This document shows positions 54,767-64,000 of a DNA stretch of 64,000 bases, in pieces (the stretch's first letter is position 1; each line of letters begins with the position of its first letter). The position numbers and the translations under genes were made by a program. The notes beneath the pieces were generated by a model. The model was not told the origin of the DNA. It did not search any database and saw nothing but the letters and a program-made list of their open reading frames with translations. Source of the DNA: Hydrangea macrophylla (Eukaryota > Streptophyta > Magnoliopsida > Cornales > Hydrangeaceae); NCBI GenBank assembly GCA_033977485.1, contig CM066998.1:58494274-58558273 (forward strand), given 5' to 3'.

Positions 54767-57640
54767 GAAGTTTGTCCCCAAACTTGTACCTCATGTTTCA
54801 AAAAGGTGCGGATACTGAGTAGGCATCTCATCTCCTCAAGTCACTAGGACTTCACGCAAGTACTTCCAACATTTGCCACATACACAATCCACTTTACTGA
54901 GATGACACAATCTCATGAGGAAAATAAATCCTCAGGCTCTTAAGGAAAATAAATCCTCAGAATCCCCGCCTCAATCTGATAGAAGATTCAAACAGAATCC
55001 TAGTAATACCCCGAAGTATCTCGATAAATGAAAACATTGATACCTAAGTAGAACTTACTCAATAGTCAAACCTGACACTAAATCACATCACGACGTCACC
55101 ACGTCCAATCACATATCCTTTCATCTTACTTATCACATATGCTTTTCGAAACCCAAAGGTTATATCCCAATCACCAAAACGAAGGAAGTAACTCATCTCC
55201 CTTCACCTATCTTTCTTGTTGACTAAAAGTCGTTTCCAACACGTCTCAACTGGGTAACAACCATACCTGATTCTTCATCTCGAAGTGAACCAAACTGACT
55301 TATATACTATGTCGATAAGTCAATGCCTCAACCAACTAATTCATATACCATAGATTCAATCCCTTATCATGCTAATCGCGAAATACCTATAGAACGATAA
55401 CACGTTTTCAAACGACTTTCATTCCTTTTCAAATCCCATTCGGTTTAATCCAACCTCGTATTATACTTCCAATCATACATGCCTCGTAAGATACTATCTA
55501 GTTTCTAACTGACAATTTCATATCACTCTACTTCTTTGAGCCCACCTGATGTCCCGAATACTTAAACACACTTGCCCCTTTATCTCTCGCATTCTGTACT
55601 CAAACTATCGTCGATTAACGTAGAAGATTAAATGTTACACCCTCAATTTAAAACTTGTAACAAAGTCAATTACATATTCTCCCTTTTGTTTTTAAATTAA
55701 AATATTTTAAAATTTTGCATAATATTTTCACATATAGTTACCCCAATATCCGTCGCAACAAATAACGATGTGAACCCAAACTTGACTTAGTCAATCATAC
55801 ACATACCATAGAGTTTATAAAATGTACTCCCATGTTCATAACATACCTCGTTCATGTCTTAAACCCTTGGTCATTCACAATCCATTCTTATTTACGTAGT
55901 GTACACACACCCAAAGCCAATTATTTTTCTATCGAAAATCTCAACAACAATGTACTCCATTCCCATCTCATACCTCACTCGTATACTATCCCTTGGTCTA
56001 TCAGTCCATGTAGATCCACCACCATTTACGTAGTTATACGACTCCATGAGTCTCTAGTGTTTCACTTCCACCCTCACACAAGCTCATACCAAGCATACTC
56101 ATGTATCGCAACTCTTACTGAATTTCTGACTGCCCTTTACACTGAACATATATTCCTTGTATAACATCTCAAGGTTTCATACCTTATTTAACGATTTAGT
56201 ATTTCATACTTCTAGTCAACCTGACTTAACTCCAATTCAGATTCTCTAATCCTTTATATTCGCCATTCTGATCTCAATTTCATTGTTCACGAAGAACTCG
56301 CTGTCCTAAGTATTTCATACTATTCCCGTAACCATCTGAAGACAATTCAATAATTTGGTCTTCCCAATCAAGTACCATAGTCTCACTGTGTTTGATAAAT
56401 TTCTTATCGACTTTCAATTCACATACCTTTCGTGACTATACTCAAGTCAACTCGTTTAACAACACTACTTCCAACTTACTAATTCCAAGTGTACAACATT
56501 TCACTAATCCTTTTACTTTAAAATTTCCAAGTTGATAATCTACTCACGTAGAACTCATTCGTTTGACGACCACCGCTTTGTCTCAAGCACTAAGCATACC
56601 ATGTCCCACCACGATACTCGTCTTCCAAAGTCCTCTTGATACCTTATTACAAGTTTTTAAAACAAATTTTCTTACTCAACGAAAGTTTTATTTTAAAATA
56701 TTTTAAACACTTTAAAATTTTCTTAGGGTGGACTTCGACAGTCTCAAAACTCTCCAACCTTGTTGGAATCCAGGACACTGAGATCGTATTTCATTGCATC
56801 CACCATTATCCTCCAACCATTTTACATTTCTACTATCATATTCGATAATGTACTCAACGTAATACCATGTCTTCCTCCCATTCTTACCGGTTCTGTTCAC
56901 TTACTCATCAAAGATTCATCTTCCCATTTTACATTTTCATTTCTCTAACTTGACTTACCCAAAGTCTCTTTACTCTATCCACTTTCACAATTGTTCTTGT
57001 TCAGTATCGTAATAATTATTGTACTCTAACTTCCAGTTGACAACCACTTGCTTCAGAAACCCAAAGATGTTTTAAAAGCATTAGAAGAAAATGTTTTTGT
57101 TTTATTTTGAAAATACATTCAAAATCTAGGTTCGAGGTCGCTCGTACTACAACTCTCTGTGATAACAACCTTTGCTACAATCTCCCTATCAAGGTCCTCC
57201 CATCTCCATGTTATCCAAATATCCACTCGATTCCTCTGAATCTCTTATCACGTTCCATAATTCACACTTATCTTTTACTTCCAGCCTTCTATTTCTACTT
57301 CCTTTATTCTATCTCTTCTTACTCTTCATTTCTGTCCATTTACTCTTCATCAAGAAATTCTACAGTTTCTCCTTCAACCCATATCGTCCTTATCGTTACA
57401 TCTATACGCACATAATCATCAAGTCTAAGTAACCACTCCCGAAGTATGTCATCAATTAAACTTCTACCAACTACAGTTTCAAACCGTCAAAGTATACTCT
57501 ATCATTCCCGTTCTTAACCCCTCCTCTTAGGTCAGTCCTCCAATCCCAACATTTTCACACATACAATCGATCAAGTAGCATTCACTTCTAATCCTCATAC
57601 CACATCTAAATCTACCTTGGTGCCATAACCATTCGAAATC
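54767..57640 (-). other. Element interior without readable genes
   Basis: No domain could be recognised on either strand. The minus strand just before the PPT gives 'gtacaagtttggggacaaactt', reminiscent of the non-coding or C-terminal border of chromovirus pol, but no reading frame supports it. Composition is even (C-rich on +) over the whole stretch. Confidence 0.5.
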
Positions 57641-57647
57641 AGGTTCA

Positions 57648-57937
57648 GTTGAGAGATTCCTCAATAATCACAATACTCATAGCTCGTTAAGATATTTCTC
57701 AATTCCCAATACATAACACAAGATAGGTTGAGAAATTCCTCAACCGTCCAATACATACTGTAAGATAGGTTGAGAGATTCCTTAACCATCCAATACATAC
57801 CATATACCGCACAATAAGTTGAAAGATTCTTCAACTACCCAATAAACACCGTATATACCGTGAGATACATCATAAGATAACCTCGTACGATCGTACCGTA
57901 GGTTAACATCGTAAGATAAGGTGAGAGATTCCTCACC
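57648..57937 (-). repeat. Tandem array of small hairpins
   Basis: Six units, spaced mostly 38-49 bp apart, each fold to a short stem with a 6-nt loop (AGATTC, AAATTC or ATATTT on +). Positions: 57648-57665, 57686-57703 (weak), 57726-57745, 57768-57787, 57817-57836 and 57920-57937. Stems differ between units but remain paired. The array lies 600-900 nt downstream of the PBS in the element's RNA. A 12-bp palindrome, gtacgatcgtac, is at 57885-57896 between the last two. Confidence 0.75.
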
Positions 57938-58542
57938 GACCCCATACGCTAACAATACATATTGCTGGACTATCTTTCCATCACAAAACCCATATCACAA
58001 AACCCAACTGTTCATCCTTATTCTCTTACGTCACAATGATCAACCAATGTCTGAAACAGAACTCTTATCAATCAATCTTAATCCCAAAACTTCACTACGA
58101 ACAATTTCCTTCATTTTCTAAGTGGACCATGCAAAAATCTCCTTTGACGTACTATTTAAACTCCGTTCTCGGTTAGATCCCTCAAAGGACACTCGTCACT
58201 ATCATGGAAAACATCCACTGATTCGATCAAAACCATTTTCTTTTCGCTTAGAAATTTCACTGTTCATCAATACCAAAATATCATCTTTCCCTCTTGCCAC
58301 AACACGCGGTCTATTATAACGTATGATAACGTCATCTCATCATACAGTTCCACATCCGGATGATTCAATCTATTCACAAATGCATAAATACTATGCATGT
58401 ACGGCAATAACATAATCATGTATGTATAACAACATACCATATGCATCAAACATCTCTAATATGTATGGATGCAATTTAGAACATGTGACAATTCACTCAA
58501 TACTCTATTCGTCGTTGAATGTTCCCAAGGCTCTAAACTTAT

Positions 58543-58554
58543 GCTCTGATACCA
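58543..58554 (-). other. Primer binding site, initiator Met tRNA
   Basis: The minus strand reads TGGTATCAGAGC, a perfect match to the initiator methionine tRNA primer site, 5 nt inside the right LTR. It proves the minus orientation. Confidence 0.92.
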
Positions 58555-58559
58555 CTAAA

Positions 58560-60634
58560 TATCACAGCCCAGTCCCACAATAGCGGAACCGAAGCCCGTG
58601 GCACGCCACCGAGGCTAAACCAATTCATTAACGTTCCCAAAAGTTTAATTTGAAGAACACACGCAGCGGAAAACAAAACACATTTTCAAGCCAGAGGTTC
58701 AGTCGACTGCTCAGTCGACTGATCAGTCGACGGAAGAAGGCAGGGAGTTTTCAAAAGGTTTAATAGCAATTCCAGTCGACTGAGACTGGGGTCCAGTCGA
58801 CTGCTTTTACCAAAATAAGAAAAAATAGCTGAACTGCACTGTCCCGTCGACTGCCCCGTCGACTGCTTTTACCATAATAAGGGAAAAATAGTTAACTGCA
58901 CTGCCCCGTCGACTGCCCCGTCGACTGCTCCTCTGACAGCAGCCAAAACTGCAGAATTTCAAGTTGAAAAGCTTCCTAACTTCCACCAATAATCAACCAC
59001 TCAAACCAAACTCAACCCAAAGTAATCCTAGCTGTATTAAAACATTTGTAAAGCAGGATTACAACATGTTTCTAACCATTACAACGGTTTAAAATCCATT
59101 CTAACATACCAAATTAAACATGGGTTAAAACAACCAAATTCTTATTACAACATTCCTATTATCCCAAAACTACAAAGTTAACATTCAAGTTGCCTTCCAA
59201 AAGAACTCCCAACCCACGTGCTCACTTCTGCGATTCCTCGCCAGCATTTACACCTGAAATGGTTATTTGAATAACCACACATATTTCAATTTGTTTAAGC
59301 TAAAGCTTAGTGAATAAAACAACATATGTACATGAATGATAAACATGTCCGCATTCACATCTCTACATTTCATACTAGTCGCCGGAGACTCACGTGCCCG
59401 TCCATACTCCCAATCCGCGACTCCTCGCCAATAAGTCCACGCGAAAGGGTAAGACCCACGATTCTTCTCTTCAATCGTGCGACCTTAATGCCTATATCGG
59501 CTCCACAAAATGGCACGGTGACCACGTGCTCCTTCTGACCCACATAAGCAACTTAACATGCTCAAATACATATCACCATACTCGCGGTAATCAAAACATA
59601 TCACCATGCTATTGAGCCTACTTATCAATATAAATGCCCAATATGAACTACACAATATATCTCTAAGAATTAATACATGATATTCACACAATACATGAAT
59701 ACATGTCAAGAAACCATTCCAAAAACATAGTTGAATCACTCACCTCCAAATAACGCTCCTATAATTCAATCTGAAGAAAACCCGTGCACAAAGAACGTGC
59801 AGAAGTCCGTCTAGTAAAATTCCTATGGATCAAAATTCCATTTATCAACTTTTATGAAAAATTCTAGAAAATAACTTTTCGGAAAACTTAGCCAAACAAG
59901 CCCTAACATATATCAAAACGAAGCTCTTACCTCGAGGAGCTCAAATATGAAATCTGGGAGAAAATAAACTGACGGAAGGTCGTCGTTTGGCGTCGCAAAG
60001 CTTAAAGCAACTAAATCCTCCTTTGGCCTCCCTTTTGGCCTCCTCTTAGGAATTAGGTTAGAAGTTATGAAAAACCTAAAGTCATCACTTCCTATATATA
60101 GACAAGACTTTTGGGAATTTACGTTTACCTCCCCACGAGTTTTTCAAACTTCTAATCAGTCTCTGAAACTTTCTACACAGCTAATTTATAGCTTCACGAG
60201 TGAAACCTCAAAATTATAAAAGTTTTCGACTAAGTTTCGTTTGGTCGCTAAAACGCGAATTTCTATATGACGTTTCCGAAGTTGCTAATTAGCCTACCAA
60301 ATTAATAGCGTGTTCATTCGTCCTCACCAGGATACTAAATCTAACAATAGAAATAAATTCTAAAACAGAAAATAATACAGATATTGCAATACACAGGTAA
60401 ACATTTATTTTCAGATAAACATTTAAAATGTTCCACAGTAACCATCTCATACTCGAAGAGACGTCAAAACAATAAATCCTCAATCACAATAGTTTCAAAG
60501 GGTTCTCTAATACAGACACCCAAATCAACTCGTGAGTCAAAACTCACCCAACCATGTGCCAAAAGACACGCCACATCACATTACCATGCATGACAATGTA
60601 ATGCAATTGTAATAACACAAATGCGGGTGTTATA
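58560..60634 (-). repeat. LTR (5' LTR of minus-strand element)
   Basis: 2075 bp, starts tatcacagcccag (one G to A in the terminal TG) and ends gcgggtgttata on +. It contains the promoter that would drive the element. Confidence 0.95.
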
Positions 60635-60639
60635 CCTTC

Positions 60640-62390
60640 TAACAACAGATTTTTTGCTAAGGATCCATTCAACCTCCACCTCTTTCACTACTCCAAACAT
60701 GCTTACCTTATTGTAAACCTAGCTCACAAGCTATATTAAGAAATCAAGAACATCATTGAACCATACTAATCCATGAAAAGAAACGACAACGGAACAAATT
60801 AAGGCTTGTTTGGCTCGATTCACAAAAGTATTAACAACATTCATTCAAAGCATGGAGTTGACTAGGTAAGTATTCCAAACATGACTCCATAAGTTTAGAT
60901 GCGTTACAACCATAACCGAAGTAGTGCTTACTACCTATTACAGCATTACATAACCATTCCACGATTTCCAAGTTAATGCAAAATATAGTTTTAGTTCCAC
61001 AAAACATAGTTTACATATTGAAATGGAAAAAACAAAAGTATTTACAAGGATTATCTCGTCGTCCCATCGACCTCACTTGTCTCTCTTCTTCTTTCCTTTC
61101 TTTTTGCCACCTATAATGGAGTAAAGCTCTACTGCTCATCTATACACTGAGTGCAAAATTTCTTATGTATGTATATATGATAAATCATGCTTCAATCTCA
61201 TAATTTACATCAAATAGTCTCTACGGAGGAAAAATACGCATTCATCCAGTAACGGCAAGTCCAAGCCTTAAACTGTGATGCCAATGGCTAGTCCAAGCCT
61301 ACAACCATCGCAAACCAAGTGCCCTGAAAAGTCCAAGCCTTAAACCATGTACATTAGCCGTCGCTACTAAATTCTCAAACATCGAGAAGCTTCAGCATGA
61401 ATTTGTATAAAACTCCTCTTTGACCCACATAGTCATATAACGTGCTCATGTAAACAACTAGACATGCTTTTCATAATTTGTCGCGTGCATAATTAACGGG
61501 CATAAAACTCAAACACATGAATTTTGCCCGGATCACAATTTTGTCATCGAAAATCAAAACATGTAATTTTCCTATATATCATAGGTTAGAAATTCATACT
61601 TCGAGCTATATCTCTGTAACTTCAGGGGAGTACTAGGATTCCGATTAAATGTCGCATCTTTGATTATAAGCAATTCCTACAAGTATTCACATGTTTCTCC
61701 CAAATTTCTAGAATTAGGATTTTATCAAAACTAAGCTAAACAAGGCCTAAAGAATATCAAAACATAGCTCTTACCTCAAAGAGTTCAAATATGGAATTTG
61801 GAGAAAAACTGACGAATGGAAGGTCGTCGATTTGCATCTTGAAGCCCGGAGGACCAAATCTCTCTTTTAGCTCTCAACTTAGGTTTTATGAAAAAGTTGT
61901 AATGAACAAATATCTTGCCACTTTCAATTTATAGGCTCGACTCTCGGAAATTACGTTTACCTTCCAACGAGTTCTCAAACTTTATAATTATTCCCCAAAA
62001 TTTCTTACACGTCTAAGTCATTGCTTCACGAGTGAAAAGTATAAGTTATAAAAGTTTTCGTCTAAATTCTGTTTGTCGCTATAATTTTGTTCCGAAAACT
62101 ATTTTTGTGTAATTTTTAGATAACCTACATTTATGCAACGTATCGCATCGGTTATCGTTAAAATAATCAAAATAATCTTAAATAAGATCAAAACTAACAA
62201 AAAGTGTACTACACAGGTAAATTTACTATTCACAATTTATCAGATAAGTCAAATAACATTTAAATCATATAAATGTCATTTAATCATTCGAATACCTCAA
62301 TGATTATCGAATTACCGTGTCCTCACTTGACACCTTCCGTTGACCACAGTCAACCACTTTCACATTTATCAAATAACATTGATAAATCTC
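60640..62390 (-). mobile_element. Degenerate LTR, part 2
   Basis: It continues 52331-52673 after the insertion. The segment 61700-61850 (ttacctcaaagagttcaaatatgga...aaggtcgtcg) is a diverged match to 53990-54110 of the young LTR, so host and guest are of one family. The right end is unclear, near 62340-62400. Short ctaacggcaagtccaagcct-type repeats occur at 61250-61350. Confidence 0.75.
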
Positions 62391-63125
62391 AAAATTCTAA
62401 ATAGGCATATCATATGATTTGTTTCTTTTTCTCTTTTGTTGTGTAAAACCATTTTCATCTCATTTATTTATTTGAAGGCGTGTTAATTTTCTTTGAAAGT
62501 TTAGCGTGATTAATTTTCTAACATGTTTGTGCACATTCCTAAGTGTTAATTAGGATTAATATTTGTTAAAATCTAATGTAAGGTTTATATTTCAGATTTC
62601 AGATTATTGGCAGCAAGCAAACATAGTAACTGCAAGAAAGCATAATAACAATAGGAAAAAAAATAAAATTAGAAAAGTTGCTTCACTGCTCCTCAATAAT
62701 GGAGTATATGTTCAGCAACATAGATACATTTAATTAAGCTATATATAACAAATAACAGGTATGCATTTGCATGTAAAAATATAATAGTACATGACTTACT
62801 GGGGAAAAACAGGAAAAAAAAAAAATAATAATAAATAAATTAATATTGAATGTTAAGTTATTGCCAGGTGTGGTGGGTGAACATTGAAAACTCAGACAAC
62901 ACAATTTAGTTCTGTTGCCCAAGATTTAAACCTTTGTTTGTGACAATTAATATTTTGGCAGGCCAGCTGAAAAAGCAGTGTTAGCAGCTTTTATAGCGGT
63001 TTTTTAGGGCCCAGCCCATCTTGATGTCCCCATTGGATCCCAACCCGAAATCAAGTCAGGCTGTAACTTCTGGCTCAGACCAGTCCCAAAGTTCATATAT
63101 TGTTGCCAAAACTACCTCAGTAATA
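62391..63125. other. Spacer
   Basis: AT-rich, no recognisable gene or repeat border. Confidence 0.4.
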
Positions 63126-63377
63126 CTCTATCCGTCCCATTTTAAGTATCTATTTTAGGGAATCTAATTATTTAAGGGGATAAAAAGAATCTACACATAT
63201 TTTTTACAATTACCCATAATCAATGCACTTTCCTTTTTTGTTTTTGTTTTGGTGTTGATTGCAATGAAGGGTGGTTTGGAAACTAAAAAAAATTTGCATA
63301 CTAATTTAGGAAAGTGAACAATAATTTTAGGACATCCTAAAAAGGAAAGGGGGACAAATAAAATGGGATGGAGGGAG
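63126..63377. mobile_element. Stowaway MITE (Tc1/mariner)
   Basis: Starts CTCTATCCGTCCCATTTTAA after TA and ends AAATGGGATGGAGGGAG, the Stowaway terminal signature (CTCCCTCCGTCCC). About 252 bp. The right TA is mutated to TT. Confidence 0.88.
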
Positions 63378-63497
63378 TTTTTTAGTTTAATTGGCTCGAA
63401 ATTGGCTTGTTAAGCCTGCTTGAATTACAGCCCTACTTCGACCCATATAGCTTTCAGCCTTTCATTAACAACGAAGAAGGAAAAAGAAAACCTATGG

Positions 63498-63629
63498 GCT
63501 TGCATGGTAACGTTGTGATTTTTTATTTTTAGTTCTTATTTTCATTTTTTGAACTGATCACAGTCAACTTCCAATACAAAATGAAAACAAAAACTGAAAA
63601 CCAAAAACCACAACGTTACCATGCGAAGC
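63498..63629. mobile_element. Foldback MITE
   Basis: Ends gcttgcatggtaacgttgtg and cacaacgttaccatgcgaagc are exact or near-exact complements. The centre holds aaaaatg/ccaaaaacc segments in both orientations. Confidence 0.8.
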
Positions 63630-64000
63630 TAAATTTTGCAGAAAACTATAATTTTGCCCACCCATATATATTTCATTGTGCTTGCTCAAGATCCAAATTT
63701 GGCTCCAAGTAGGGGAATGGACTAACCTTTCCACTCTCAAATAAGAGCTAAATTCAGGTGGTTGTGATTTATGTTGCTCTCTTTTTTGTTTGTTAGAATA
63801 ATGTTATGCTTCTTAAATTTTGAATTTCAATTAAATTGATTAAACGTCCTAGATAGCTTAACACTTGCACAATCTGTTATGTACTGATCGATAATACCAC
63901 ATGTCATTGTAAACATATCATTGCTCTATTTGTTATTATCACGAGAATCAATAGTTCCTAAAGTTTGAACTGGCATGATATGAATCCAAATTCCTAATAA
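63630..64000. other. Spacer at window end
   Basis: AT-rich; nothing recognised. Confidence 0.4.

Larger units (their letters stand above)
52674..60634 (-). mobile_element. Non-coding LTR retrotransposon (LARD-like)
   Basis: The 7961-bp element has two 2075-bp LTRs, a 5-bp target duplication CCTTC (52669-52673 and 60635-60639), a PBS beside the right LTR and a purine tract beside the left LTR, so it reads on the minus strand. The 3.8-kb interior has no frame longer than about 110 residues and no gag, RT or integrase motif. That is the form of large retrotransposon derivatives, which must borrow proteins. By eye the LTRs differ at about 19 sites (around 99% identity), so the insertion is young. 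The unusual LTR start, TATAAC, is in both LTRs. LTR and PPT style suggest a Ty3/chromovirus relative. Confidence 0.93.

Noticed and set aside
54749..58559. Hidden gag-pol in the young LTR element
   Set aside because: No RT, integrase or zinc-knuckle motif could be read on either strand, and the longest frames are about 110 residues.
62734..62922. 62-residue frame on the minus strand
   Set aside because: Short, hydrophobic, AT-rich, no motif or splice context.

Overview
This is a piece of a plant nuclear genome, almost certainly from a dicot. It has GT-AG introns, single-copy plant genes far apart, AT-rich spacers, many dinucleotide microsatellites, and more than half of its length in transposable elements of plant type: Copia and Ty3-like LTR elements, hAT, MULE, Stowaway, SINE and LINE. 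I cannot name the species from sequence alone.

Genes. Five cellular protein genes can be read, all on the + strand. (1) A decayed eIF1/SUI1 translation-factor gene (4099-7459) lacks its first exon, has a 5-bp duplication that shifts the frame, and carries a 2.4-kb hAT transposon in its last intron. (2) An intact, single-exon OST3/OST6 oligosaccharyltransferase subunit lies at 18653-19723. (3) A two-exon NTF2 nuclear transport factor lies at 26874-27959. (4) A four-exon ROP-interactive CRIB protein (RIC family) lies at 45609-48047. (5) A LEA-2/NHL-type membrane protein lies at 51138-51710. They are unrelated housekeeping or signalling genes and form no pathway or cluster.

Mobile DNA, left to right. 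An LTR-like stretch with CpG-rich tandem repeats (1-1700) is followed by a LINE tail and MITEs (1.7-3.9 kb). Then come the hAT element in eIF1 (4501-6862, 8-bp target duplication) and a 3.6-kb solo LTR (8775-12370, target duplication CAAAG). A three-level nest follows: a palindromic MULE-type MITE split by a Copia element (12579-17559), whose gag is itself split by a hAT MITE (13000-13626). Downstream of OST3 a 645-bp segment is duplicated (20977-21621 and 24041-24685) around a 2.4-kb composite insert, most of which is a copy of sequence now found at 32029-34335. A full-length but broken MULE (32583-37220, 9-bp target duplication) is the source family of that copy. After more hAT MITEs, a second LTR-like region (38750-40165), a SINE piece with a 27-bp target duplication (44663-44752) and the RIC and LEA-2 genes, the right end is dominated by a young 7.96-kb LTR element on the minus strand (52674-60634, target duplication CCTTC). 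Its two LTRs are 2075 bp each, and its 3.8-kb interior has PBS and PPT but no readable gag or pol. It sits inside a degenerate relative of its own LTR (52331-62390).

The most unusual signals are: a tandem array of small hairpins in the leader of the non-coding LTR element, whose stems change in a compensating way; the duplication-plus-filler structure after OST3; a family of near-perfect palindromic MITEs with exact 9-10-bp target duplications; and complementary GA and CU tracts that flank exon 1 of NTF2. All percentages and mismatch counts given are by eye.
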